A stretch of DNA of 64,000 bases from Bradyrhizobium ivorense (GTDB taxonomy: Bacteria > Pseudomonadota > Alphaproteobacteria > Rhizobiales > Xanthobacteraceae). Positions 47,342-57,463 of the stretch are shown here, piece by piece. Position 1 is the first letter of the stretch; the number at the start of each line of letters is the position of its first letter. The notes below the pieces were generated by a model, which saw only the letters and a list, made by a program, of their open reading frames with translations, was not told the origin of the DNA and did not search any database. The position numbers and the translations under genes are program-made. Where the stretch lies: contig NZ_CAADFC020000011.1 in NCBI RefSeq assembly GCF_900696085.1, positions 186,001 through 250,000 of the forward strand, in the 5' to 3' direction.

Positions 47342-47545
47342 CTATGTCGGCGACTGCAAACCTGAAGACGATACCCATTGATCGATGTCAGCTGCGATCT
47401 CCGCCGTCCTCGCACGCTTCAGCAGCTGGTCGCGCTCGACGCCTGGCGGAAGCCGCGCTGCCCTGTGGAAGATATCGTCAGCAAACACATTGAGCCGGTC
47501 CTGAAGCGATGTGATTTGCTTTGCTCTATTTCTGGTTTTCTTCAT
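47342..47545 (-). CDS. Small conserved-looking hypothetical protein, 67 residues
   Basis: MKKTRNRAKQITSLQDRLNV and then ARLPPGVERDQLLKRARTAE. Short helical proteins of this pattern (QDRL...LPPG-ERD-LLKRAR) are, as I recall, frequent in Bradyrhizobium genomes, with unknown role. A terminator follows. Confidence 0.6.
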   Translation of the reverse strand: MKKTRNRAKQITSLQDRLNVFADDIFHRAARLPPGVERDQLLKRARTAEIAADIDQWVSSSGLQSPT

Positions 47546-47633
47546 AACGTCCTCAGCATTCTTTCTCGGGAGCGTTGAGGCTCACCATTCTAATGAGCGT
47601 ATGAAGTTATGATGATCGTTTCCACAACCTAGG

Positions 47634-48420
47634 TTACGATCGCGATAACTTTGAACAATTCGCCCGACGAAGACCTTCGGACCTTATGTCGCGGCATTCG
47701 ATTTTCGCTGTAAGAACAGGCTCTACCCACATTGCTTTGGGTTTCTTGAGCGGCTTACTCAATTTACCTTTTGGGCTAATTTCACTGCCCAGCGTCTTGC
47801 GGATCGTGCTCGACGTCGTTCGCTTCCAACCGGTCCCGACCTTGCCCATGTAGACCAGTTCTTTGCCCACCTGTTTTCCCAGGTACAGTGCGACGAAATC
47901 CGACAACCGAAAACTCGCGCCGCCGGACAGTCTTCACCTTCAGCCCGGCTACGTTGCGGTCGGAGCGGTACGGGGCGCCCATCTTCATCGAGATAATACC
48001 CTTGTAATTGAGCTTCGCAGCGTGTTCGAACAGCTTCTGTCCATCACCCTCGACATGCTCGTTGAAAAAGTACCGGCGGTTCGAGCTGGCAGGTGTCGAA
48101 CAGCCCCCTGCAACATGATCTTGCGCTCGACCTGCGGCGTCTTCCGCAAGTCCTGGCCATCCAGCGACAAGAGGTCGAAGGCGTAGTAGGGCAAACGATC
48201 ATGGCCGCCCCGGGCAAAGCGCGGCCTGCAGTTCGCTGAAATTGGTCCGCCCCTCATGGACGACCACCACCGCGCCATCAACGACGGCCTGGCCGGGGAC
48301 GTCAAACGCCGGGGCGATGAGCGAGAACTGCTCGATCCAGTCGAGACAGTTGCTCGCGTGAGCCTTACCTCTTTCGCTCCGACAGCGCCGCGCCGGAGAA
48401 GGGCACAGCGGCGACAACGT
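47634..48420 (-). pseudogene. ATP-dependent DNA ligase (LigD-type) relic
   Basis: Pieces of the ligase domain of NHEJ LigD occur in order but in different frames: GKAHASNCLDWIEQFSLIAP, PGQAVVDGAVVVVHEGRTNF with SELQAAL, RLPYYAFDLLSLDGQDLRKT, then DFVALYLGKQVGKELVYMGK with VGTGWKRTT and the OB-fold end. The catalytic lysine region and the whole polymerase part are missing. At least two frameshifts. A dead copy. Confidence 0.8.
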
Positions 48421-48704
48421 CGCGCATCAACGAGATGATCGACGGCCGATATTCGACCAGTGGCTCGTCGCCGAGGCCCGTCGCCCGCCTAACCTCGGTG
48501 CGTGGGCGAAGGACAGAAAGGTTGATCGATCGCGACGAGCACATCACGTCAGACAGCGGACCGCCGGCGCGCCCAAACTACTGTTGGGTTCGCTAGTACA
48601 GGCAGGCTAACCTGTAGTCGCGAATTCACTCTTTTTCCCAGCAACTTCGGGCTGGTAGTGGTACATCCAGCCGATCGGAGCCGGCACGAGAGGGTACGTG
48701 TTCT

Positions 48705-49067
48705 GTGTCTCTTGCCTTGAGCTGGATGGCCCACACGTGTAGATGTGAGCCGGGGCCGAGCCGGATCGCCGAACCGCTATCCGCCGAGAGCAATGGCGGC
48801 CTCCTCGGGACTTACTCCACCAGCGAACGCGCCACCGGCGGGCACTGGTGGTACAACCTGTCCAAAGCCTCGCGCGACGGCGACGACTATCGCGTCAACG
48901 TCGAGAAGTCGTCCACCACCGGCTCGGGCCAAGCCGACTATTACATCGTGCAGACGCGCACCCCGGGCGCCAAGGACCAGGCCGACATCATCTCCTTCGA
49001 GATCGGCAGGACAAATGTTCCTTCCGGATCCTCCCCACTCATCCCCTGTATGGATTCGGTTCGCTAG
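48705..49067 (+). CDS. Fragment of unrecognised protein
   Basis: An open frame of 120 codons with a coding-looking middle (GGHWWYNLSKASRDGDDYRV, then SGQADYYIVQTRTPGAKDQA). The ends look foreign to the core and the frame overlaps the end of the effector gene on the other strand, so this is probably a truncated remnant. Confidence 0.3.
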   Translation: MSLALSWMAHTCRCEPGPSRIAEPLSAESNGGLLGTYSTSERATGGHWWYNLSKASRDGDDYRVNVEKSSTTGSGQADYYIVQTRTPGAKDQADIISFEIGRTNVPSGSSPLIPCMDSVR

Positions 49068-49932
49068 CGGTCCGATAGTCATCCAAATTGCCGCCCAGAA
49101 ACAGTACCTCGCGCTCTTCGATTGGCGTATCGCTCACCCATGCTAGATCCGGTTCATCATTCTCGGTCCCGTCCTCGAGTATCCGGACGATCTGTTCGGA
49201 CGTCCAGGTAGCGACTCTCGGCACCGTGTAGGTGTGCAACTCGTTCGAGCTTTCCGCGATCGCTTTTGCGCCATACTCGTTGGCATCGTCAGGCGAAAGC
49301 AGCAGTCGCGAGGCGTCCTCGGACAGTGACACAAAGGGCGAAGAATTGGTATCTCCCCTCATGTGCTCTGCCGCTGCGCGACCCAGATCAAGTCGTTGCC
49401 CTCCCCAAATATTCCAGGGGGCGTGCTCGTAACGCAAAAACGCCATCGAACGCAAATGGTCCATCGCGCTCTGACGCTCCAACACACGCGGCTTGCAATG
49501 GGCCGCGTGATCTTGAAAACGTTGCAGCTGCGCATACGACGATGCCACCACGTCATCGAAAACGCGGCTGCGATCGACACTGCCGGCTGACGGCCCAGTC
49601 GCTGTTGGCCACTGTGCTGTTTGTTGCGCAGCCAGTTCGATTTCTCGTCTGAGCGCCCCGGCGTTTGCACAGGTCAACGTTGTGGCTAGCTGAGCGCGCG
49701 TTCTGACAAAGGATTCGGCCGCGCACCGTTCGTCAGCCTGGATAGTCCGCGCTCTCTTATTGCCGTCCGTCACAATCCCCGATGATCCAGTCTCCAGTGG
49801 AGCTGATGTTCGGTGGATCGGTTGAGTCTCTTCAAGTTGCTGCTCAAACTCTGATTGCAATGCCTCTTCGAGTTGCGGCTCCACAGAGTACGTGCGAGCG
49901 GCGGATGGGTTGATATTGTTAGATGGATCCAT
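49039..49932 (-). CDS. Type III effector candidate, ADP-ribosyltransferase-like
   Basis: A 297-residue hydrophilic protein (MDPSNNINPSAARTYSVEPQ) without Sec signal, with a tts box about 330 bases upstream. The C-terminal half carries the pattern of mono-ADP-ribosyltransferases of the R-S-E class: arginine in AFLRYEHAPWN (R167), the SSPFVSLSEDA strand (about 197-207), and the E-x-E motif in PIEEREVLFLGGN (E272/E274). The first 150 residues are helical and probably carry the secretion signal. Target protein unknown. The fold call is an inference from three motifs. Confidence 0.65.
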   Translation of the reverse strand: MDPSNNINPSAARTYSVEPQLEEALQSEFEQQLEETQPIHRTSAPLETGSSGIVTDGNKRARTIQADERCAAESFVRTRAQLATTLTCANAGALRREIELAAQQTAQWPTATGPSAGSVDRSRVFDDVVASSYAQLQRFQDHAAHCKPRVLERQSAMDHLRSMAFLRYEHAPWNIWGGQRLDLGRAAAEHMRGDTNSSPFVSLSEDASRLLLSPDDANEYGAKAIAESSNELHTYTVPRVATWTSEQIVRILEDGTENDEPDLAWVSDTPIEEREVLFLGGNLDDYRTASEPNPYRG

Positions 49933-50258
49933 TTCATTCTCCCTTGACAGCCTTGCCGATAGATGCGCGAACTGTCGCTATGCCATAATTGCGGGAAGAT
50001 CCGAGCTTGGCTGCTCAGAGGCTACTTTCATGATCACGGCCGCCCGCGATCGAGCATGACGTGCCCGCGGCCTGACGGCGCGGCATTCTCGCCGCGGGCG
50101 GTTGCAATCCCTCAGGCGCTCGAAGCTCGATTGCTCCGGACGATAACGTAGCACGTCCGTGAAACGTCTGGACCATTCAATAGATTTGTCTTCAGGTCGG
50201 TCTATCCCTATCGGTCTGTTGCGGTCGCTTTGCAGGCTAAAGCACCCCTACGTTTCCA

Positions 50259-50292
50259 GTCTAGCCGATTTAGCTGTCGAGAAACTGACGCG
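50259..50292 (-). promoter_or_regulatory. tts box (degenerate) for the ADP-ribosyltransferase-like gene
   Basis: On the minus strand CGTCAGTTTCTCGACAGCTA resembles the tts consensus (GTCAGCTTNTCGAAAGCT) with two changes. It is 330 bases before the gene's ATG, rather far but within the known range. Confidence 0.65.
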
Positions 50293-51406
50293 CACCCTCA
50301 CTGCCAAATGCGACTCATTGAAGCGCGCGCAGCCTGGCGAACGCATCAAGAAAGTCGAACAATAAAAGCTGCGGCACTTCCCAATCTCGCTCTTTGATGA
50401 TCTAGAAGTGCAGCGTTTCCATAAGAGTCGTGCTGATTGACCTGGGATGAGTCGCATGTCGACGTCCCCGATCTCGACCTGGTGCTGCCCCACGACGCGG
50501 CCGGTCTCGACGACGGCGCGCAAGAGATCGCCGCGCAAGCATCGGCCGCATGGGAAGCCGCCATCTGGTGGGACCACGAATTGCAACCAAGCGGCTTGCC
50601 GCAGTTCGGACAGTGGCAACAGCTTGATGACGACTTCAGGTCGAGGACGCCGACTGAGGCTATTTCCGCAAAAGTTCAGTCGGCCACGTGGAGGGAACAG
50701 CGCCCAAGCATAAACTTGGTCAAGTTTCCGCTCCGGTCATTGCCTGTTTGCAATAGCGCCGACCTGCGTGATCAAGCCCTCACCGCTTGCCGAGATACGA
50801 CCAGTATTGTCCACCGGACTGGCCGACCATTGGACGACCCGTTGCACCGGGATAACCAAGTCAGGTTTCCGCCAGATCTGGTGTGTATAGCCATCCGGCG
50901 ATGCCAATCACGATTTGCCAGCTCGGCTACGAGAGTGGACCGGATATATTGCGCTTCTGGGAAACATTGCCCCGGGCTCCCTGTTCCTTGCCTTTTTCTC
51001 AAAACGTCTTCGGCTGATTGCCGGAAACGCGCGGCTAACTCAAGGCTCTCCATGCGGCCCGACCACTTCTCATCACGTTCCGTTCGACAATTGTTTCTGC
51101 GTCGCATTCTTTCCACCATTGGCTCACCGCTACGTTTGCGCCGGTAGCTACCCACCTCGATTAATCCCTTTCAGTCGAATGAAGACCGACGAATGATAAG
51201 GGTGTCGCCGCCGGCTATTGAAATTGGAAGCAGCCCCAAGATTTGCTAACTCTGACAACGAATTGAGAGCTCCCACTCCTTGTTGGACGTTCGCTCCAAC
51301 TGTATTCGAACGAGGCTGGCCATCAAATGGAGCGTGCTGTCTGTTTCAGACCGACGGCTGACATCCGAGAGGGAAAACCGGGACGGAGTCCACTTTTTGT
51401 CTCGAG

Positions 51407-51438
51407 CTCGTCAGCTTCTCGAAAGCCATCCTTCCTAG
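51407..51438 (+). promoter_or_regulatory. tts box of the GH12 gene
   Basis: CGTCAGCTTCTCGAAAGCCA then TCCTTCCTA matches the consensus. It lies about 90-120 bases before the gene start, the usual distance. Confidence 0.9.
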
Positions 51439-51528
51439 CATTCGAGCCTAGTCTCTAGGTATTGATGCCGCCTGCGACTGAACCGGCCACGAACCTAGAG
51501 TGCGTGCTCGGCGGGTACGCAGGAGACC

Positions 51529-52356
51529 TTGTTCTCAAACCAGATAGGAGAAGCTTTGGAGACCAATCGGATAAGTGGCGCGGGCTCGCCAGGGTCCCCA
51601 ACGGAAAACGTCCAAACACAGGAGGATCATGACCGATTTAGGCAGGCCGTGAATGAAGCCACGTCATCATCAGCTGCCGCGCCAGGGTCGGCGAAAGCTC
51701 CGATTTGGAGGTCGAGCGCTCCATACGGGAGCTTTTCACGCGGTATCTACTCTTGGAACAATGACGTGTGGGGGGCGGGCGCTGGGCCTCAGACGATTTC
51801 AGTGAGCGCCGCCAACCAGTGGGACGTCTGGTCGAACCAGCCTAACACTCCTGGTATCAAGAGCTATCCGCACGAGACTATCAACATCGGAAAGCCGCTC
51901 AGCTCCATCAAGAGTTTGACCTCGAGCTTCAACCAGCAAGTGCCTGGCGGCGGCGCTTGGGACACCGCCTATGATATTTGGGACAGCTCAAACGAGCACG
52001 AGATCATGCTCTGGACAAACTACACCGGAAATCCCGACGGTGGCGGCAACGTTAAGCCAATTTCGTATCATTACGCCCCTTCCGGGGCCGCGATCCCGGT
52101 CTACAGCAATGTCAACATAGGTGGAGCGACCTGGAACGTGTTTGAAGGCTTCAATGGTCACAAGGTCATCTCACTGCTACGTACCTCGAAAACCAACAAC
52201 GGCACGGTGGACATCAAGAGCGTCCTAGACTGGATCAAGTCGAAAAACTACTTTGGCGACATAAAGGTTGGTAGCGTCCAATACGGTGTCGAGATTACTT
52301 CGTCACCGGGAGGAATGAACTTCAATTTCAACAATTGGACGGTGACCTCGAAGTGA
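51529..52356 (+). CDS. gunA2: GH12 endoglucanase/xyloglucanase, type III-secreted
   Basis: A glycoside hydrolase family 12 protein of up to 275 residues. The catalytic nucleophile lies in SNEHEIMLWTNY (E158) and the acid/base in VQYGVEITSSPGG (E255); the beta-jelly-roll starts near residue 70. There is no Sec signal; instead a 60-residue disordered N-terminus (serine, glycine, proline) and a tts box point to type III secretion. gunA2 of B. japonicum is such a tts-box cellulase gene; the symbol is by that analogy. The frame starts at TTG 51529 (AGGAG three bases before); a second TTG at 51556 has AGGAG at a better five bases. Confidence 0.85.
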   Translation: MFSNQIGEALETNRISGAGSPGSPTENVQTQEDHDRFRQAVNEATSSSAAAPGSAKAPIWRSSAPYGSFSRGIYSWNNDVWGAGAGPQTISVSAANQWDVWSNQPNTPGIKSYPHETINIGKPLSSIKSLTSSFNQQVPGGGAWDTAYDIWDSSNEHEIMLWTNYTGNPDGGGNVKPISYHYAPSGAAIPVYSNVNIGGATWNVFEGFNGHKVISLLRTSKTNNGTVDIKSVLDWIKSKNYFGDIKVGSVQYGVEITSSPGGMNFNFNNWTVTSK

Positions 52357-52424
52357 ATATCCACAGGCTGTGAGCTGACCTGCAGTCATGCCATTGAGCC
52401 GTACCGACTGACGGGCTCAGCTTG

Positions 52425-53977
52425 CTTTCAATTACCCACATTTGACTCGGATTTGAGCGAGGCGCGGCGGGCGAAATCTTGAATCGGCAGAATCTGTTGT
52501 GATTCATTGTTGAGCACCTGATTCGGAAGTGGGGTGCTCGATGGGGTTGGTGAAGGAACGCGCGGAGACGCGTGCTCAGCGATTGACAACCGGTATCGAG
52601 ACGTGGGTTGATCGAGAAGCTGCGGGATGCGAGTTTAAGGATGAGCGGCTTGGTCGCCGGTTCTGCAAATTGCTCGCACAAGTCGGGAGCGACATGGGTC
52701 AAAGCATCCCGTTGGTTTGTCAGGACTGGGCCAACACCAAGGCCGCCTATCGCTTCTTCTCCAACGAGCGGGTCAACGAGGCGGATATTCTTTGCGGTCA
52801 TTTCGAGGCGACGCGCGGGCGCGTAGCGGCGACGGAGGGACCGATCCTCGTCCTCCATGACACGACGGAATTCAGCTTCAAGCGCGAGAAGCCGGATCTG
52901 ATCGGCTTTACGGGCAAGACGGCAGGACGCACACAGTGCGGCATCCTGATGCATTCGAGTCTCGCCGTGACGACCGAGGGGCTTCCGCTCGGACTGTCGG
53001 CAATCAAGTTCTGGACCCGCAAGAAGTTCAAGGGGACGACGGCGCTGAAGCGAAAGATCAATCCGACACGGGTGCCGATCGAGCAGAAGGAGAGCATCCG
53101 CTGGCTCGAGAATTTGCGGCAATCGACCGACCTTCTCGCTGCTCCTGGACGATGCGTTCATATTGGTGATCGCGAGAGCGACATCTATGAGCTGTTTTGC
53201 CTGGCCGAGGAGGTTGGAACGCATTTCCTGGTGCGAACCTGTGTTGATCGGCTTGCCGGGGACGGCAATCATACAATTGCCGACGAAATGGACGAGGTGA
53301 CGATCAAGGGTCTACATCGGATCAAGGTCAAGGACGACAAAGGCGATCCCGACGACGCCGTTCTTGAGATCAGGTACCGCAAGACACGCGTCCTGCCGCC
53401 GATCGGCAAACAGACGAAATATCCCGCACTCACTCTGACCGTGATCCACGCTCAGGAGCGGGGAAGGCCGAAGCGGCGAAAGAAAATCGAGTGGAAGCTC
53501 CTCACCGATCTCCCGGTCCAATCGCGCAAGGACGCCATCAATAAGATCGAATGGTATGCCTTGAGGTGGAAGATCGAAGTCTTCCATAAGATCCTCAAAT
53601 CGGGCTGCAAAGCAGAGGACTCAAAATTGCGAACTGCTGAGCGTCTGGTCAATCTGATCGCGGTCTTCTGCATTGTGAGTTGGCGCGTCTTCTGGATGAC
53701 GATGCTCAATCGCTCCTCGCCGAATACCCTACCGCAAACCGCGCTGACAGATCCCGAAATCAGGCTTCTTGATCATTTGGTGAAAGACAGGGGTGGCGAT
53801 TGCTCTCGACGAAGCACGCTCTCGCACTATGTCGTCAAGATCGCGCGGCTCGGAGGATATTTAGCCCGAGCCAACGATCCGCCTCCAGGAAATACCGTGA
53901 TCTGGCGCGGACTATCGCGGCTGACCGACATCGAACTGGGAGCTGCGATCGAGGCAAAAATTATGGGTAATTGAAAG
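52425..53977 (+). mobile_element. IS4-family insertion sequence, intact
   Basis: 1553 bases bounded by 14-base perfect terminal inverted repeats (CTTTCAATTACCCA) and flanked by a 9-base direct repeat CTCAGCTTG at 52416-52424 and 53978-53986. The right repeat overlaps the transposase stop codon. Intact ends, frame and target duplication point to a recent insertion. Confidence 0.93.
52541..53974 (+). CDS. IS4-family transposase
   Basis: A DDE transposase of about 477 residues; the frame is open from a GTG at 52529, and the ATG at 52541 opens MGLVKERAETRAQRL. Family features: DERLGRRFCKLLAQ, LVLHDTTEFSF (first Asp), HIGDRESDIYELF (second Asp) and the Y-(2)-R-(3)-E region WYALRWKIEVFHKILKSGC. 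The central DxTE pieces and the glutamate are all present, so it should be active. Confidence 0.92.
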   Translation: MGLVKERAETRAQRLTTGIETWVDREAAGCEFKDERLGRRFCKLLAQVGSDMGQSIPLVCQDWANTKAAYRFFSNERVNEADILCGHFEATRGRVAATEGPILVLHDTTEFSFKREKPDLIGFTGKTAGRTQCGILMHSSLAVTTEGLPLGLSAIKFWTRKKFKGTTALKRKINPTRVPIEQKESIRWLENLRQSTDLLAAPGRCVHIGDRESDIYELFCLAEEVGTHFLVRTCVDRLAGDGNHTIADEMDEVTIKGLHRIKVKDDKGDPDDAVLEIRYRKTRVLPPIGKQTKYPALTLTVIHAQERGRPKRRKKIEWKLLTDLPVQSRKDAINKIEWYALRWKIEVFHKILKSGCKAEDSKLRTAERLVNLIAVFCIVSWRVFWMTMLNRSSPNTLPQTALTDPEIRLLDHLVKDRGGDCSRRSTLSHYVVKIARLGGYLARANDPPPGNTVIWRGLSRLTDIELGAAIEAKIMGN

Positions 53978-54062
53978 CTCAGCTTGCCGCTTACTGTTGA
54001 AAGGTCCGCCTTCAGTGACACAGCCACCAGAGATGCCAGAACGGAACAGACTCTGGCACAGT

Positions 54063-54942
54063 TGCCACATCCCCAACTAGCTTCTGCCCCAACAGCCCGA
54101 CGGCCGCACCAAGAGCAGCACCAGCGCCACGACATAGGCGGCCCAGGCTTCGATGCCGAAGCCGAACAGAGGCCCGACATAGACTTCGGCGCGCTTCTCG
54201 ATGGCTCCGATCAACAGACCTCCGATGATCGCGCCCGCGATCGAATCGAAGCCGCCCAGCAGTGGCACCGGCAGCGCCTTCAGCACCACCAGGGACGACG
54301 AGAACTACATGCCGAAGCCGCGCGCCCCACAGCAGCTCGGCGACCAGCGCGGCAATGCCGGAGGCGGTTCACACGCTGGCCCAGACCCGCGCCAGCCGCA
54401 GGCCGATGGCAAGCGCCGCGAACGGGTCGTCGGCGACCGCGCGGAACGACAGCCCGGTGCGCGTGTAGCGGAAGAACAGCGCGAACAGCGCCACCAGGCT
54501 GCCGGCAACCGCCGCGGCGAACAAATCGAACCGGCTAATGAAGACCCCGCGATGTCGAGTCGTAACGTCGCTGATGCCGACGTCGAGGCCGTGAACCTGC
54601 CCCCCAGCAGCTGCGTCCTCGTGCACGAAGGACAGCCCGAGCGTCGCCATGAACAACGTGATCGGCGGCTGATTGACGAGCGGCCGCGGCACCGCGCGCT
54701 CGACGCTGACGCCGGCACGACCATGATCGCGAGCGTGATTAGGAAGCGAGGGGAAAGCGAGATGCCGCGCTCGATCAGGCCGACAAAGGTCAGCGCCGCA
54801 AACAGTAGCATCGCGCCCTGCGCGAAGTTGAGCACGCCCGAGGTCTTGTAGATCAGCACGAAGCCGATCGCGACCAGCGAGCATATCCCCCCGACAGCAG
54901 ACGGCCGACCAGGCTCTCGACCAGAAATTGATAATCGAACAT
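54063..54942 (-). pseudogene. LivH-type branched-chain amino acid permease relic
   Basis: Starts with a clear LivH N-terminus (MFDYQFLVESLVGRLLSGG), then FVLIYKTSGVLNFAQGAMLL and, after frame changes, the middle and C-terminal parts (SLVALFALFFRYTRTGLSFR; ALPVPLLGGFDSIAGAIIGG). At least three frameshifts. The ATG overlaps the stop of the livG relic, so they were once one operon. Confidence 0.85.
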
Positions 54943-55390
54943 CAGATCGCGAGCTCCGTGACGTCCTGATGCGCGACGCCCAGGTAGGCGTCGACCACCG
55001 CCTGATCGGCTCGCGCCGTCGGCAATCTTGCGGCCATTGTCGAGTACTGCGATCCGCCCAGAGAGGCCCATCACAACGCCCATGTCGTGCTCGATCAGCA
55101 CGATAGTGGCGCCATAGCTGTTGCGCGCGTGGCGCACGTGTTCGGACAGCGCAAGCTTCTCGCTCAACGTGACGCCGGCGAACGGCTCGTCCAGCAGCAG
55201 CAGTGTAGGCCGCGCCACCAGCGCCCGCGCCAGTTCGCCCCACTTCTGCGAGCCGTAAGGCAACGCCCCAGCGGTGCGCTCTCGGACGTCGCCAAGATGC
55301 AGGAAACCAATGACGTCTTTCGTGGCGGCGCGGTTCTCTGCCTCGATCCGGCGCGACCAGATCCCGACGGGACATCGTCGATTCTTGCTC
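54943..55390 (-). pseudogene. LivG-type ABC ATPase relic, N-terminus missing
   Basis: Contains YGSQKWGELARALVARPTLL with Walker B LLLDEPFAG and IVLIEHDMGVVMGLSGRIAV, then the end AYLGVAHQDVTELAI in another frame. The Walker A half is absent. Part of the same decayed transport operon as the livH relic. Confidence 0.8.
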
Positions 55391-55789
55391 AACGAATCCT
55401 TGGAAAGCCGCAGGAGCCATTAGTCGAAAGCAACGGATCTTTTCGGCGATATGAACTGGAGCTATTTCTCGTCCTCGCGCATAACGCGGACCGTTGGCGA
55501 ACGAGTCGACGGCTTGGAGATGGTTTCCTTGCCCCGACAAGGGCGCGGTGACGTGGTCTTCGTTCGCGTCTCGACTCGTCGGTCAGATACCGGGCTTTCG
55601 CCCCAAGTGCTGCGCAACATGTTGCGCTTTCCACCGGAGCGCGGGAAAGGTCTCGATGCGCTTTTTCATATCGTCGTTCGCAGGAAGCGTATCAACTTGG
55701 ATGCTTCCGCGGTCGTAGAGCGCGTCGAGGAAGGCCAACTCCCCGTCATTGTGCTTGAAGAGCGGCGCCAGTTTTTCTTGACATTCCGC

Positions 55790-56836
55790 TAGAGCATGTT
55801 GTTTTTTCGCAGAATCGGGATTCCCAGCGGGAGCGATTTCTGATTCAAACTCCGTGCTGGAGAACGGGGGCCAGCATGGATGACGCGACCCTATTCAGAA
55901 GACCTTCGTGAACGGGCTCTGGCGCGAGCTGATGCAGGAGAGACAGTTCGTTCGATTGCAGAGGCGCTTCAGATCAGCCCGTCCTGTGTAACGAAGTGGA
56001 AGAATCTGAGACGGGAGACTGGGGGCGTTTCGCCCGGCAAGATCGGCGGTCACAAGAAGCCGGTTCTGTCCGGTGCCAATGCTGATTGGCTGCGTAAGCG
56101 CGTTCTCTCGGGACCATTCACTTTGCGGAAGCTGACACAGGAACTGGCGGCGCGCGGGATCAAGCCGATGTGCGGGCGGTGTGGACGTTTGTGCATGCCG
56201 AAGGGCTGAGCTTCAAAAAAAACGATCCTGCCAGTCGAACAAGATCGCCCCGACATCGCCCGTAAGCGGACACGCTGGAAGGCCCATCAAGGCAAGATTG
56301 ACGCTTCACGCCTGATCTTTATCGACGAGACCTGGATCAAGACCAATATGGCGCCACTGCGCGGTTGGGGACCGAGTGGACAGCGGCTCCAAGCATCCGC
56401 GCCTTTCGGTCACTGGAAGACCATGACTTTCATCGCAGCGCTGCGGCACGACCAGATCAGCGCACCTTGGGTCATCGACGGCCCCATCAATGGCGAACTC
56501 TTCACCCTCTATGTCGAGAAGGTGTTGGCCCCAACTCTGGCAAAAGGTGAGGTCGTCATCCTCGACAATCTTGGCAGTCACAAGGGCAAGTCCGCTCGCA
56601 ATGCGATCCGCGCCACCGGAGCGCACCTGCTCTTCCTGCCGCCCTACAGTCCCGATCTCAATCCGATCGAACAGGTCTTCGCCAAGCTCAAACATCTGAT
56701 GCGAGCCGCAGAACCGCGCGATGTCGAGGCAACCTGGCGCAAGGTCGGCGAACTCCTCGACCTCTTTTCTGCACAAGAGTGCGCCAACTATCTCAAAAAC
56801 TCGGGCTATGTTTCCGTATAAAAACAGCGTGCTCTA
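55790..56836 (+). mobile_element. IS630-family insertion sequence inside the AbiEii toxin gene
   Basis: Ends are TAGAGCATGTTGTTTTTTCG on the left and, inverted, TAGAGCACGCTGTTTTTATA on the right, flanked by TA as usual for IS630. The reading frame of the toxin continues on both sides, which fixes the insertion point. Confidence 0.85.
55880..56821 (+). pseudogene. IS630 transposase with two compensating frameshifts
   Basis: MTRPYSEDLRERALARADAG with the helix-turn-helix, then after a frame change AVWTFVHAEGLSFKK, then back to DASRLIFIDETWIKTNMAPL, VVILDNLGSHKGKSARNAIR and FLPPYSPDLNPIEQVFAKLK, the three parts of the D-D-E core. A base is lost near 56165 and one gained in the run of eight A at 56213-56220, so only about 17 residues are out of frame, but a stop occurs at 56207. 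Confidence 0.8.
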
Positions 56837-57463
56837 GGATCCGGTCGCACCATTTCTTCGGGCCGCCCTCCGCGTCGAACATGCCATTCTTGACCACGGA
56901 CAGCAGCTTGTTGTTCAGGTCGTTGAGATCGTATTTGTAGTCCTTCAGCGACACCGTGCGCCAATCCAGATCCATGGAGGCGGCGCCGATCGCAAGCGCC
57001 CCGACCTTGACTTGCGTCCAGTCGATGTTTTCGTTCTGCAGCAGCCTCCAGGCGTCGTACAGGTCACGCGATGCCCGCCGGACCACCAAGGCGACGATCT
57101 TGCCGGCGGCAATTTCGTGGAGGTCGACCACGCCGACGTTCTTCGCTTCGTAGTCGCCGAGCTTTGCGGAATTCATCCTCTTCCAGCCGAAGAACGGTGT
57201 CCGGAAGAGGTAGTTCACGTCCACTTCCAGCGTGCCCTGTCTGCGGCGCCGACGTAGTTCAGATCGATGTCGACGGACAGCCGGTCTAGTCTAGTGCGAG
57301 ATAGAACAAGTTGAGCGCGGTGCCGCCTTTGAGGCAAGCAGCTTCCCGAGCTCGCGGTCGTTCGCGATCTGGTGGAGCACGTCGATCAACCGGATGACGC
57401 GCTCCACCGAGGCCGGTTGGAACGAAACGTCGGTGGCTATCTTTTCGAGGCGTTCGACCGAGA

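Larger units (their letters stand above)
49933..51528. other. Intergenic between two tts-box genes
   Basis: 1.6 kb with two tts boxes, one on each strand. The frames at 50437-51147 and 50772-51155 have no ribosome site or family; nothing else is supported. Confidence 0.45.

Noticed and set aside
50437..51147. 236-codon plus-strand frame between the tts boxes
   Set aside because: No ribosome site, no family, and composition changes along the frame.
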